A stretch of 64,000 bases of DNA, taken from the NCBI RefSeq assembly GCF_017571465.1, contig NZ_JAGETV010000014.1, positions 1 through 64,000 of the forward strand. Reading direction: 5' to 3'. The DNA comes from Thiomicrorhabdus marina. Its GTDB lineage: Bacteria > Pseudomonadota > Gammaproteobacteria > Thiomicrospirales > Thiomicrospiraceae. The position numbers were made by a program, and so were the translations under genes. Below, in pieces: positions 36,155-46,995 of this stretch (its first letter is position 1; each line of letters opens with the position of its first letter). Under the pieces are notes generated by a model. The model was not told the origin of the DNA and searched no databases. It worked only from the letters and a program-made list of their open reading frames with translations.

Positions 36155-37240
36155 ATGAGACACCGTTTTAGTTCGATTACCGAAGATTTGTTACAGTTAC
36201 ATGAAGCGATGCGTAAGCGTTGGCCTGGGTTGTTGCGAGTTGCTATTGCCTTGTATGACGAGCAAAAGGAAATGTTGCACACTTTTATTAAATCGAGCCC
36301 GGATACGGGGTTACTGAATCACTACTCTATTAAACTGCAAGAAGTGCCATCTTTAGTAAAGCTTGCCGAAAGCGGCGAAGCGCGCTTGATTCAAGATTTG
36401 GAAATTTTGAAGGATCACCATACGGTGCACTCCGATGCGATTGCCGAACATTTTAAATCCAGTTATACCGAACCGTTTTATATGGCTGAAAAGCTACTCG
36501 GCTTTATCTTTTATGATGCCGATGAAGTCGGTTATTTTGATGATGATTTACTGGAGCAGATCCAAAACTACTCTCGATTGATTGAATCTTTGATTGTTTC
36601 GGAGATGTTGCCGGTCAAAGCTTTAATCGGCATGATTGACACAGCCAAAGAACTCACTAATTTACGCGATTCGGAAACCGGTAAGCATCTGATTCGAGTA
36701 GCACGCTTTACGGAAATTATCGCTTTGCAAATTGCCGATAAATACGATTTAAGTGATGAAATAATCGAGTATATGTATCACTATGCACCTTTGCACGACA
36801 TAGGAAAAATTGCTATTCCCGACAATATTCTTCTAAAGCCGGGGCCACTGGAAGATGCAGAGTATGACATTATGAAAACGCATGTTGACGAAGGCCTGAA
36901 AATGGTTGATCGCATGGTTAATCACTTTAGTTTTCAACAGATTCATCATCTGCAAATGTTAAAAGACATTATTGGTGATCATCATGAACACTATGACGGC
37001 GCCGGTTATCCAAAGGGTAAAAAAGGCAACGAGATTTCTTTGGTTGGACGCATCACTGCGGTGGCGGATGTGTTCGATGCGTTGACTTCTGACCGCATTT
37101 ATCGCAAAGCGATGCCAGTGGACGAAGTGATCGCTTATATGAAAGCGCAGAAAGGTAAGCAGTTTGATTCGGAGTGTGTTGATGCCTTGCTAGTGAATCT
37201 CGATACAGTATTGGAGATTATTGATAAATTCAAGGAATAA
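36155..37240 (+). CDS. GAF-HD-GYP cyclic-di-GMP phosphodiesterase
   Basis: The 361-residue cytoplasmic protein has a GAF-like N-terminal domain (about 5-150) and an HD-GYP domain (about 155-355). The latter carries the metal motifs HDIGKIAIPD and DHHEHYDGAGYP, so it should hydrolyse cyclic di-GMP to GMP. A -10-like TATAAT at 36115-36120 lies 35 bases upstream, without a good -35. It shares its promoter region with the divergent REC-EAL-binding-protein gene, which suggests a joint pathway. Confidence 0.9.
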   Translation: MRHRFSSITEDLLQLHEAMRKRWPGLLRVAIALYDEQKEMLHTFIKSSPDTGLLNHYSIKLQEVPSLVKLAESGEARLIQDLEILKDHHTVHSDAIAEHFKSSYTEPFYMAEKLLGFIFYDADEVGYFDDDLLEQIQNYSRLIESLIVSEMLPVKALIGMIDTAKELTNLRDSETGKHLIRVARFTEIIALQIADKYDLSDEIIEYMYHYAPLHDIGKIAIPDNILLKPGPLEDAEYDIMKTHVDEGLKMVDRMVNHFSFQQIHHLQMLKDIIGDHHEHYDGAGYPKGKKGNEISLVGRITAVADVFDALTSDRIYRKAMPVDEVIAYMKAQKGKQFDSECVDALLVNLDTVLEIIDKFKE

Positions 37241-37394
37241 AGCGCTTTAAATAGAGTGTTAAATATCTGTTGTTAATAAAATCGATTGGTTAGTTTTTCT
37301 GCAACATTCTTCCAATTTCTCTCGTACGACCTGCGTGCAGGCTTTAATAGCAACACAGGTTAAACGGCACCTCATTTCCTATTTACATTGAGCC

Positions 37395-40235
37395 TTACTT
37401 AATGAACTCACAAATCTCTTGTAAAGGCATCGGTTTGGCAAAATAGTAGCCTTGAATAAAATCGCATTTGAGGCGCCGTAGAGCGCGAAATTGTTGTTCT
37501 GTTTCGACGCCTTCGGCGATCACTTTTTTGCCGAGACCGTGTGCCATCAGAATGGTTGCGGAAACAATGGCAAAATCGTCTTTTTTACGATGGATTTCGT
37601 CAATGAATGCTTTGTCTATTTTTAGATGGTTGGCTTGAAATTGACGCAGTGAAATCAGTGAAGAATAGCCCGTACCAAAATCGTCGATGCTCAGTGCTAA
37701 ACCATTGCTTTGTGCACTTTCCAGTATCGCACTAACCGACGCTGACATCTTGCTGTAGGCAGTTTCGGTAATTTCAAAATCGAGTTGTTCGAAGCTCAGT
37801 TCGCTGTGTTCGATGACTTCCAAGAACTCAACGAGATTTTCGATATGGCTGAGTAGTTCGCCGGAAATATTAATCGATACTCGGTCATGAAATCCGTTCT
37901 CCTGTAAGGTTTGAATGTCCTGTACCAATTGGCCGACCTGCCATAAGGTGATTTCACGGATCAAGCCGCGCGATTCAGCAATTGGAATGAACACCGCAGG
38001 TGAACTCATACTTTGTGCTTGTTCACTCTGTGGGAACCAACGAATTAAGGCTTCCAAGCCAACCACTCGCTCGCTCAGGGTATCGATTTTAGGTTGGTAA
38101 AAAATTTGAAACGATTTCTCAGAAATGGCTTGATTAAGTTCGCTGAGAATTTGCACTTCATGTTTGACGCGATTGGACATTTCACTTTCATAGAACACGT
38201 AGTTATTGCGGCCGCTGTCTTTTGCTTGGTACAAGGCAATATCGGCTTGGGTAACGACTTCTTCTTTGCTGAAAATCGGTTCGCAAAAAACGATGCCGAT
38301 ACTGGTACTGACAGAAATTTGGATGTCTTGTATTTCAAAAGGTGTCTTGAAAAGCTCCAAGATGCGTTCTGCAATTTGCACTGCCTCGACACCACTCGTT
38401 TCATGAGTAATCAGAATCCCGAATTCATCGCCGCCAAGACGAGCAAAAGTATCGCTGTCACGCAAGACTTCGATGATGCGATGGGTAATCTCCTTTAGAA
38501 GATGATCGCCAATTGGGTGACCGAAGGTGTCGTTAATATCTTTGAAGTGATCGACATCCAGCATCATGAGCATCGCGCGATTGCTGGTTCTCTTTTCGCG
38601 TTTTAACTCTTCTTCCAAACGGTCATTAAATAAACGGCGATTCGGTAAGCCGGTTAATTCATCATGAAATGCCAGGTGTTGGATTTTCTGCTCTTGCTCT
38701 CGACGATATGAAATATCGTGGAAAGTCACTACGGTGCCAATAATATCGTTTTTACGGAAAATTGGAGTGCTGCGGTATTCCACCGGAAAGTTTGAACCGT
38801 CTTTACGCCAAAGTACTTCGTCGCTGACAAATTCATCGTTTCCGGTTTTAATCGGTAGCATCATCCGACACTGGTGAGTTGGAATAGGCTCGCCGGATTC
38901 TTTGGAATGGTGAATTAGCGCATGATTTGGATGGCCGATTAAATCTTCTTCCCGATAACCAAGCATTTTCGCTCCGGCCGGATTGATAAAGGTCGTCGTG
39001 CCGTTCTTATCAATTCCGAAAATGCCTTCACTGGTACTGTTTAAAAGTAGCGTACTAATCTCTTGAGCCTGAAGATAATCGGTCATATCTTGCAAATAGC
39101 CGTACCAACTTTTCACTGCGCCTTGGGCATCGTAAACGACTTGATTAAAGTCATAAATATAGCGGTAGTTACCGGATTTACTTCGTATTTGATAAGACTG
39201 CTCAAAGTTGGTGGTTTGTTCGGAAAAATGTTGTTTGGCTTCCTGTATGACGCGCTCTTTATCGTCTGGATGGAGCAGGTCATAAAAACCGAATTGTGCG
39301 TTGTTCAGTAATTCGTATTGCGTATAGCCGAGCACATTAACAATATTGGCGGAGACAAAATCGACAGGCCAATTTTTTTCCGCCCGCCATTGGATAACTA
39401 CGGTTGGGCCGTTTTTGAAGAGATCACGTTCTTGTTGTATCGCTTCTTGAGCCGTTTTTATATCGGAGATATCGTCGACTACCCAAATCACGCCTTTGGC
39501 CAAATTGGCTGGAGTATTTTTATCTAAAGCCTTGCCGCTGATTCGACACCAGACGGTATCGCCATTTTTTTTACGTAGCGGATATTCGATGTGCATGTTT
39601 TTATGATAGGAGAGCGTTTGGTAGTTCTCTATGCCAAAGGTTTCAAAGTGATTTTCAGATAGGTGTAGTTCGCGCATAGAAATGCCAAACATGGCGTCAG
39701 CGGATGGGTAGCCGAAAATATCCGCCAGATGTTGATTTGCCAGATGTAAGATTTGATCCTCTTTGAGGAGCATAATTCCGATTTGCGAGTTTTCGAAAAG
39801 CGCTGCAAATTCGTTGGATTTTCGTTGCAAAGCCTGCTGTGCCTGAAAACGTTTTTCGGTATTGCTGAAAACGCCGACCATGTAACGTTCGCCGCCAATC
39901 ATAATTAAGTTGGTGGTGATTTCGACATGCAATGTACTTCCGTCCGGCCGCAAAATACTATTTTCAATGCTTTCAATTCGACCTTCTTGTTCGAGAATTT
40001 TTTGGTGTTGTAAGAAGGTGTTCGGCGTTTCGCTGGTCAGCGGCGGGTGAATGATGCTTTGATGTTTGCCAATAAGTTGTTGCTGTTCACGCGCAAACAG
40101 TTGCTCGGCTAACGGGTTGACGTATTTGATTATTCCAGTGTCAAAATACGCCACTGCGATAGCGGTCGGAAGCGAGGAGAGAAATTGATAGTATTCTTCC
40201 TCCTCGGCAACTTGTGGCAGTTGTTTGGTGTGCAT
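37395..40235 (-). CDS. multi-PAS GGDEF-EAL protein
   Basis: The cytoplasmic protein of 946 residues has four PAS domains (about 12-130, 135-255, 265-390 and 395-510), then GGDEF (about 515-680; RLGGDEFGI) and EAL (about 690-940; GLEALIRW, DDFGTGYSSL, AEGVE). All main catalytic motifs are present, so both synthesis and breakdown of cyclic di-GMP are possible. There is no membrane helix. The start is the ATG at 40235. It is a lone gene, and the PAS ligands cannot be told from sequence. Confidence 0.9.
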   Translation of the reverse strand: MHTKQLPQVAEEEEYYQFLSSLPTAIAVAYFDTGIIKYVNPLAEQLFAREQQQLIGKHQSIIHPPLTSETPNTFLQHQKILEQEGRIESIENSILRPDGSTLHVEITTNLIMIGGERYMVGVFSNTEKRFQAQQALQRKSNEFAALFENSQIGIMLLKEDQILHLANQHLADIFGYPSADAMFGISMRELHLSENHFETFGIENYQTLSYHKNMHIEYPLRKKNGDTVWCRISGKALDKNTPANLAKGVIWVVDDISDIKTAQEAIQQERDLFKNGPTVVIQWRAEKNWPVDFVSANIVNVLGYTQYELLNNAQFGFYDLLHPDDKERVIQEAKQHFSEQTTNFEQSYQIRSKSGNYRYIYDFNQVVYDAQGAVKSWYGYLQDMTDYLQAQEISTLLLNSTSEGIFGIDKNGTTTFINPAGAKMLGYREEDLIGHPNHALIHHSKESGEPIPTHQCRMMLPIKTGNDEFVSDEVLWRKDGSNFPVEYRSTPIFRKNDIIGTVVTFHDISYRREQEQKIQHLAFHDELTGLPNRRLFNDRLEEELKREKRTSNRAMLMMLDVDHFKDINDTFGHPIGDHLLKEITHRIIEVLRDSDTFARLGGDEFGILITHETSGVEAVQIAERILELFKTPFEIQDIQISVSTSIGIVFCEPIFSKEEVVTQADIALYQAKDSGRNNYVFYESEMSNRVKHEVQILSELNQAISEKSFQIFYQPKIDTLSERVVGLEALIRWFPQSEQAQSMSSPAVFIPIAESRGLIREITLWQVGQLVQDIQTLQENGFHDRVSINISGELLSHIENLVEFLEVIEHSELSFEQLDFEITETAYSKMSASVSAILESAQSNGLALSIDDFGTGYSSLISLRQFQANHLKIDKAFIDEIHRKKDDFAIVSATILMAHGLGKKVIAEGVETEQQFRALRRLKCDFIQGYYFAKPMPLQEICEFIK

Positions 40236-40368
40236 AGCGGTTCGGCAACTCGGTTGTTGATAAGGACTTGAAAAAAATGTGTCCGAACTTTAATCATAAT
40301 CTCGGAAAGCGTGTTCGGTGCGGTTTTTTACTTGATGGGCTGCAAGAAGTGGTCGTTTTCTGTCTTGT

Positions 40369-41211
40369 CTAGACTTTTCGCGGTAGGTAGATAAATGACA
40401 ACATCGACACCGAGCTCATATCAATCACATTGTTGAAAAAATGGATTTCGTCTTGTTGGCTGCGTAACCCCAAAGCATACAGTAACGGTAAATAGTGATC
40501 GTAACTCGGATGTGCCATTTTCCCCAGAGCGCCGAAATTGGAAAAGTTCACCAGTCTCTGGTCGTCAAAGTCGGCCAGCGCTTCTTTTACGATTTGGTTA
40601 AACTCCAAAGCCCAATCGAAGGGTTCAGCATTATTCCACTGCAGTTTTTGTAAGTTGTGCACCAAATTGCCACTGGCGATGACCAGTACGCCGCGTTTAC
40701 GCAAATCTTGCAGACGTTGAGCTAATTGATAATGAAATGGCGGCGCTTTGCGGTAATCGATACTGATCTGATATACCGGAACATCGGCGTCCGGAAACAT
40801 TGACAGCAATACCGACCAAGTGCCGTGATCTAAGCCCCATTCGTCGGTTTCGCTAATGATGTCCGGGGCTAATTTTTGCGTCTGGTGAGCCTGTTCAGGT
40901 GAGCCGGAACAAGGATACTTCTGGGCAAAAAGTTCTTCAGGAAAACCGTAAAAATCGTGGATGGTTTGTGGCTGTTTGGAAGCATGTACCAGCGTGTTGC
41001 CATGGGTTAACCAGTGCGCTGAAACGGATAGAATCGCTTTGGGTTTTGGTAAAGCATTGCCGATGCTGTGCCAGCTTTGGGTAAAAGGGTTATCACTGAT
41101 CGCGTTCATCGGATTGCCGTGACCGACAAACAACACTGGCATTTGTTCCGGTAATCTTGGTAGTTGTTGTAGTTGGTTCACCAGCTTTTGTAAGTTGAGT
41201 TCTGCATTCAT
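40369..41211 (-). CDS. ygiD: 4,5-DOPA dioxygenase extradiol-like protein (YgiD)
   Basis: The 280-residue protein belongs to the LigB-like extradiol dioxygenases. Metal and catalytic histidines appear in VLFVGHGNPMNAI, AHWLTHGN and LDHGTWSVL. Homologues open the ring of DOPA or other catechols, but the natural substrate in most bacteria is uncertain. The ATG at 41211 is the first in the frame. It is divergent from the Aer-like gene and has no pathway partner nearby. Confidence 0.88.
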   Translation of the reverse strand: MNAELNLQKLVNQLQQLPRLPEQMPVLFVGHGNPMNAISDNPFTQSWHSIGNALPKPKAILSVSAHWLTHGNTLVHASKQPQTIHDFYGFPEELFAQKYPCSGSPEQAHQTQKLAPDIISETDEWGLDHGTWSVLLSMFPDADVPVYQISIDYRKAPPFHYQLAQRLQDLRKRGVLVIASGNLVHNLQKLQWNNAEPFDWALEFNQIVKEALADFDDQRLVNFSNFGALGKMAHPSYDHYLPLLYALGLRSQQDEIHFFNNVIDMSSVSMLSFIYLPRKV

Positions 41212-41549
41212 TGAGTCTTTCTCGTTCTCTATTGTGGTTATTAGGCAATATCGATAGAGATTGATAAAGAGGCTTTTTAGATTTTAAGTTTTTCCATTTG
41301 GGTTGTGCTGGCGCCTTTTGTCTTTTGAATGAATTTTCGATTCGCGATAGAAAAGCGGTTTTTTACATTCTAAGAATAGATTTATTTAATCAATAACCCT
41401 ACCTTAATAAGTAATTGTAATTATTTTATGACTTGCTAAATGCTTCTTGTGGGTATAGTGTATTTACCTAGGTTTTTGTACTTAGTTTACTGGTAAAGAT
41501 AATAAGATTTAACTGGTTAACTATGATGAGCATGTACGAGGTTAGAACG
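41212..41549. other. divergent intergenic region
   Basis: This AT-rich gap must hold promoters for ygiD (minus) and the Aer-like receptor (plus). TTGCTA (41433-41438) and TATAGT (41454-41459) are promoter-like, but the spacing is only 15 bases. No gene or FliA-type consensus is visible. Confidence 0.35.
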
Positions 41550-44183
41550 ATGCGCCAGAATTTACCCGTCACCAATGAAGAATATTTAATTCCAAACGGT
41601 GTCTCTCTTGTTTCACAAACAGATTTGCACGGTACTATTACCGATTGTAATGATGCTTTTCAAATTGCCAGTGGTTATGAACGCGATGAATTGATTGGTC
41701 AGCCGCATAATATGATTCGCCATCCAGATGTTCCGGAAGTCGTTTTTGCGGATATGTGGCGAACTTTGCAGAAAGGTCATCCCTGGTCGCAGTTAGTCAA
41801 GAATCGTCGCGCCGATGGCGGTTTTTATTGGGTGAAAGCGAATGTCACTCCTCTATTCAATGAGGGGGAAATCTATGGTTATATGTCGGTGCGAAGCACG
41901 ATCAATGCTGAAGAAAAGGCTGCCGGTACTTTGATTTATGATGATTTGCGCAATGGTAAAGGCACATTGAAATTCGGTAATTACCGACACGGTTTTGATT
42001 GGAGTAAGTTTAATCCAATGTCTTCATTCAAGCCGGTTACGCAAGTGATGTTATTGATGTCGATGCTCTATTTGCTACCAACTCAAGTGTTTGCGTGGGC
42101 CAATGATATTAGTCCGTCAACGCCGTTAATGTATGCGCTGATGGGATTGATTCCGACCTTGCTGTTTATGTGGTGGTATATGCAACGTAACGAATTCGGG
42201 CGCGTGTTGATGCATAGGATTGCTAACCACGAAGAGGTTGATTTTGGCGAATTCAATCCGGATTCGATTTCCGGTAAGCTTTTGGGCGCGATGCGCTCGG
42301 TGTCGGTGGCAACACGTGCTAAAAGCGAGCAAGCACTGCATGAATTGGATCAGCATAAACAACTCAAAGTAGCGATTGATCAAATCAGTACCAATATTAT
42401 GATTGCCAATCGCAAGCTGGAAATCTCTTATATGAATGAACATATGCAGAAGTTTCTGAAAGCACGTGAAGCCAAGTTGAAAGAAGCCTTGCCGAATTTT
42501 GATGCCGACAACCTGATTGGCGTCAATATTGATATTTTTCATAAGAATCCGGCGCATAACCGCCAGATGATTCAGAGTTTCAAAGAATCGACCTACACCG
42601 AAATCAAGGTCGCCGGTTTGTATCTCGGTTTACAGATTATTCCCGTATTTAACCGCAACGGCGATCATGTCAATACGGTGGTTGAGTGGCAAGATAAAAC
42701 GGCAGAAAAACAGTTGGTCGAGCACGTTGGTTCAGTGGTGCAGTCTGCTAAAGAGGGGCTGCTTGATCAGCGCATAGACCTTTCTGAACTAGAAGGTGTT
42801 GCACAGATTCTAGGTGAAAAAATTAATCAATTGTTGGATTCTATTGAACCGCCGATGAATGATGCCATCTCTTTGGCTGCCGCATTGGAGCAAGGCGATT
42901 TGACCTATTCGATTGAGGCGCCTTATCAAGGACGATTTGCGCTACTGAAAGAGAGTTTGAACGTCGCTGTTGAGAACCTTAATTCGATGATGTTGCAGAC
43001 TAAAAATGCGGCGCAGGGTGTCGAAAATGGCGCGGTGCATATCTCGCAAGGCAGCCGAGATTTGAATGATCGAACTCAGCAGCAGGCGGCTTCTCTGGAA
43101 GAAACGGCGGCGAGTATGGAGCAGATGACTGCCGGTGTAAAACAGAGTGCTGAACATGCACGTGAAGCAGCAAAATTAACCAAAGAAACCGTACAATCGG
43201 CGATTGGTAGCTCTGATGTCATGCAGGAAGGTATTTCCTCGATGGAGGCGATTCGCGAGTCCAGTCAGAAAATCCATAACATTATTGAATTGATCGATTC
43301 GATTGCTTTTCAGACCAATCTTTTGGCTTTAAATGCGGCTGTTGAAGCAGCTCGTGCTGGGGAACATGGACGAGGTTTTGCTGTTGTTGCCGGCGAAGTG
43401 AGAAGTTTGGCTCAGAAGTCAGCCACTGCTGCGAATGATATTCGTGTCTTGATTGATGATACCGTCAATAAAATCTCCACAGGAACCGAGAATATTGAGA
43501 TGGCCGGTAAATCGATGCAAGAGATGATTGAGTCGATTCATGAAGTTAGTCGTTTTGTCGAGCAAATTGCCGATTCTAGCGCTGAGCAAAGTTCTGGTAT
43601 TGTACAAGTTAATCAGGCGATTGCGGCGATGGATTCCAATGTTCAGCAGAATGCGGCGATGGTCGAACAAACGTCTTCTACCGCTGAAGAGTTGGAGCGT
43701 TCCGCGGAATTATTAATCGGTAATGTGGGTAATTTCACCTTAGTCGGCAGTGAAAATAGTTCTTTAGCAGGTATGGAATTAGGTTTTGATTTTGAGGCGG
43801 CCAAGCGAGCGCACCGCTCTAATCGTGTCAAGATTCGCAGTCTGATCAGTGATGCGCACACCACCAATTTGGATAAGCGTATGACTGATCCAAAAGTCTG
43901 TGAACTCGGTAAATGGTTAGCAAGTGCCGGCCAGCAGTACTCAAGTAATCCGGTGTTCCACTCCTTGCAACAGTCGCATGATAATTACCACGCCTATATT
44001 GGAAAAATTTTCCAACATAAAGAAATTGGCGATCATGATGGTGCTAATCAAATGGCCGATAAGATTGAAGAAATGGTCAATCAAGTCATCAGTTTAATCG
44101 ACCAGTTCCAAGCGGAGGTGGTTAAAGGTTCGCAAGCTTCTGGAAGTGGTCGCGCCTTGCTGGATATGCGAGTGGCCAGTTAA
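41550..44183 (+). CDS. Aer-like aerotaxis receptor with C-terminal CZB domain
   Basis: The 877-residue receptor starts at the ATG at 41550 (MRQNLPVTNEEY), eight bases after GAGG; an in-frame ATG at 41523 is less likely. The N-terminal PAS (about 20-125) has the Aer motifs GQPHNMIRHPDVP and KNRRADGGFYWV, so FAD and redox sensing are expected. Two membrane helices (about 165-215) follow, then a HAMP-like and second PAS-like region. The signalling domain reads [20 protein letters not shown]. The end is a zinc-binding CZB domain (H...CELGKWLASAG...H). It is longer than E. coli Aer (506 residues) and adds the extra sensors. Confidence 0.9.
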   Translation: MRQNLPVTNEEYLIPNGVSLVSQTDLHGTITDCNDAFQIASGYERDELIGQPHNMIRHPDVPEVVFADMWRTLQKGHPWSQLVKNRRADGGFYWVKANVTPLFNEGEIYGYMSVRSTINAEEKAAGTLIYDDLRNGKGTLKFGNYRHGFDWSKFNPMSSFKPVTQVMLLMSMLYLLPTQVFAWANDISPSTPLMYALMGLIPTLLFMWWYMQRNEFGRVLMHRIANHEEVDFGEFNPDSISGKLLGAMRSVSVATRAKSEQALHELDQHKQLKVAIDQISTNIMIANRKLEISYMNEHMQKFLKAREAKLKEALPNFDADNLIGVNIDIFHKNPAHNRQMIQSFKESTYTEIKVAGLYLGLQIIPVFNRNGDHVNTVVEWQDKTAEKQLVEHVGSVVQSAKEGLLDQRIDLSELEGVAQILGEKINQLLDSIEPPMNDAISLAAALEQGDLTYSIEAPYQGRFALLKESLNVAVENLNSMMLQTKNAAQGVENGAVHISQGSRDLNDRTQQQAASLEETAASMEQMTAGVKQSAEHAREAAKLTKETVQSAIGSSDVMQEGISSMEAIRESSQKIHNIIELIDSIAFQTNLLALNAAVEAARAGEHGRGFAVVAGEVRSLAQKSATAANDIRVLIDDTVNKISTGTENIEMAGKSMQEMIESIHEVSRFVEQIADSSAEQSSGIVQVNQAIAAMDSNVQQNAAMVEQTSSTAEELERSAELLIGNVGNFTLVGSENSSLAGMELGFDFEAAKRAHRSNRVKIRSLISDAHTTNLDKRMTDPKVCELGKWLASAGQQYSSNPVFHSLQQSHDNYHAYIGKIFQHKEIGDHDGANQMADKIEEMVNQVISLIDQFQAEVVKGSQASGSGRALLDMRVAS

Positions 44184-44322
44184 TTTTTACATCAAAGTTG
44201 ATAAAAATAACATTTATTCTGAATCATTAATTCAATTCATAATTTCGGCAAAGTAAAAAAACATCACTTTTGCTGTGGTATAAATGGATAGTTATCTAAT
44301 GTTCTAAATTAGGTGATTATTG

Positions 44323-46995
44323 ATGATTCGTATCGCATTGGTTTTTGTGCTTTTGTTAAGTTCGGCCGTTGCCTATCTGGGTAGTGGTTTCCAGAAGGAT
44401 GTGCGAAATGAATTGAGCAAAAATTTTCAGCTTGAGAAGAAGCATCTAAATGAAGTGATTCTCGGTTATCAAATTAACAGTCAGATAACCTTTAAGAATA
44501 CAATCATGCAGGCTGATGTACTGAATATCCTCAGGCAAGTTGAGGGGGCTGATCAGCAGCAATTCGAACAACTCCATGATCAACTTTATCTTCTATTGAT
44601 TGACGAATATCGTAATTTGCAACAAGTTGCCAATGTTCGCCAGCTCCATTTCCATTTACCGGATGGCCGAAGTTTCTTGCGTATGCATCGCCCGAACAAG
44701 TATGGCGACCCATTATTTGATGTACGCCATTCGGTGCAAAAAGCCAATCAGAAAAAAGTCACTGTGCAAGGTTTTGAAGAAGGCAGAATCTTTAATGGCT
44801 ATCGTTTCGTTTACCCTATTATCGACAATGGCCGACACTTAGGCAGTGTAGAAATCAGTGTTTCCATGGCTGCATTAATAGACTCTTTGAAAGATGTCTA
44901 TGGGGGCATCTACTGCTTTATTCTTGATAGCGAAGTAATCGGTAAAAAGCTTTTTGCGGACGAGCGGGGTAATTATATGAGCAGTCCGTTTGGTGAAAAA
45001 TTCGCCATCGATAAAGGCTTGCAGAATGACTCCTGTCAACTGGATAACCCTTATGTCTCCGAACTGGTCAAGAACAAGGAATTGAATAAAAAACTTGAAT
45101 TTCGTCAGCCTGTTAGCGAAGTGATAGGTCATTTTTAGCAGTCCAGTTTCAATGCTACGGTGGCACAATTTATTCCGATTGAAAATGTTGCCGGCAAAAA
45201 GTTGGCTTACATCTACAGCATTCACCAAGATAAAGCGTTATTGGCGCTCTATAGCCGTTTAACTTACAACGTGATACTCACCACGTTGATCCTGACCGTG
45301 TTGCTTGCGGTTGCTTTGTTTCTTCGTCAACATCACGCTTGGCTTAATAAACAGAAACTGTTGCTGGAAGAGAAGGTTATCGAGCGTACCAAGCAAATTG
45401 AATTTTCGCTGCAAAAAGAACTTTATATCAAACGGGTTTTGGAAACCATTTTTACGGTCAGCGAGCATCTGAATGTCGCCGAGAAGATTGATAATCTTTT
45501 GTATGAGAGCTGCGAGCGCCTAACCTTGCATGAACATTACCATTTTGCGCACATCAAAACCTTTAACGATGATTTACAGGTTGCCTTGTCGCGTTCGGTC
45601 ATTCGTCAGGGAATGCAAATCCAAAACATTCAGCGCTTTTATGAACTCATGGAGAAAAGCAATGGTATAGAAGAGCGAATCCATAACGGTGACATTGTGA
45701 TTATCAAAAATATCGATGAACATGCTTATGCCCAACCGATTATTGAGTTTATCCGCCGCAATCATATTAATACTGCCGTGTTGATTCCGCTCAGCTCAGA
45801 AGCGAGCGTTATTGATATTTTTGGTTATTTGACGATCCTAACTTCGCATGAACAAAATCTCGCTGAAGAGCGAATTCTCTTTAAGGAATTAGGGCAAACC
45901 ATTTCGCAGGCGATTTTGTCATTAAAGCGCAAAGAAAAATACGAGCAAGTATTGCAAGAGAAAGTCTCAAATTATAAAGAGATGATTTTTGCGATGGTTG
46001 AGCTGATGGAGAAACGTGATGCCTATACTGCAGGCCACACTCGTCGGGTGTCGGCGTATTCGCGTTTAATTGCTGAAAAGATGGGCTTGGATCAGAAAGC
46101 CATCAGTGACATCACCGAAGCGGCAATGTTGCACGATATTGGCAAAATTGTCACGCCGGATTCGATTTTGCTCAAACCGGGGCGTTTGAACGATGAAGAG
46201 TTCGCCATTATCAAAGATCATGTCACTGTTGGCGCAGAGGTGCTTGATAAGTTGGAGTTCTTTAAAGAATTGAAAGAAATCATGCTCTATCATCACGAGA
46301 AATACGACGGTTCCGGTTATCCGTTCGGACTGAAAGGTGAAGAAATTCCTTTACTGGCGCGGATTATGACAGTGGCCGATGCATTTGATGCCATGACTTC
46401 GCACCGTATTTACAAATCTAAGCTAAACATACAGCAAGCAATTCAGGAATTAGAGCGTGGTAAAGGCAGTCATTTTGATCCGAGCGTCGTTAATGTCGCG
46501 AAGAAAGTCCTGCAAGAGGTTTCGTTAGAGGCTACCGAATCGCAGCTGCCTGTCAGTGGGCCGGATTACGAACGCATGGCTTATTACTTTAAAGACCAGC
46601 TTACCGGTCTGCTGAACGAAAGCTATTTGGCAATCCTATTGGAGAATCATTTTGTCGGTCAAAGCATTAAAGCTTTACAGGTGTTGACTATTCAGGCTGA
46701 AGGCATGCAAGCTGCGGAGTTAGAAAAACGCTATACAAATTTAGGCACTTTGATTAAACCGGCCTATCCTACTTCACTCTGTTTCTTTATTAAGAGCGGT
46801 GTCTTTATTTTGATCCATCGAGATTCGATTCATCTCAAGCAGCAAGAACAGTTATTGGCCGAGTTTGAGGCGCAAAACGGAGTTGTCATTCATATCGAAA
46901 ATCTGAATATGATTGACGAAGAGCAATGCGTGCAACGGTTGGAAGCAATTGCCGGACTGGAACCGGTTAGCGAAACTCCTGTTCAAGAAAATTGA
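44323..46995 (+). pseudogene. dCache-HD-GYP-degenerate GGDEF protein interrupted by an amber codon
   Basis: Two frames in the same phase, separated only by TAG at 45136-45138, together encode a protein of about 890 residues. A membrane helix (about 4-22) and a dCache_3-like sensor (LHFHLPDGRSFLRMHRPNKY, GFEEGRIFNGY) match the diguanylate cyclase at 2030. After the stop come a second helix, a coiled coil, a GAF-like segment, HD-GYP (HDIGKIVTPD, HHEKYDGSGYP) and a degenerate GGDEF remnant (DQLTGLLNESYL). TAG may come from CAG, since the next codon is CAG. Readthrough, a sequencing error or recent inactivation are all possible. The downstream piece has no good start. Confidence 0.78.
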
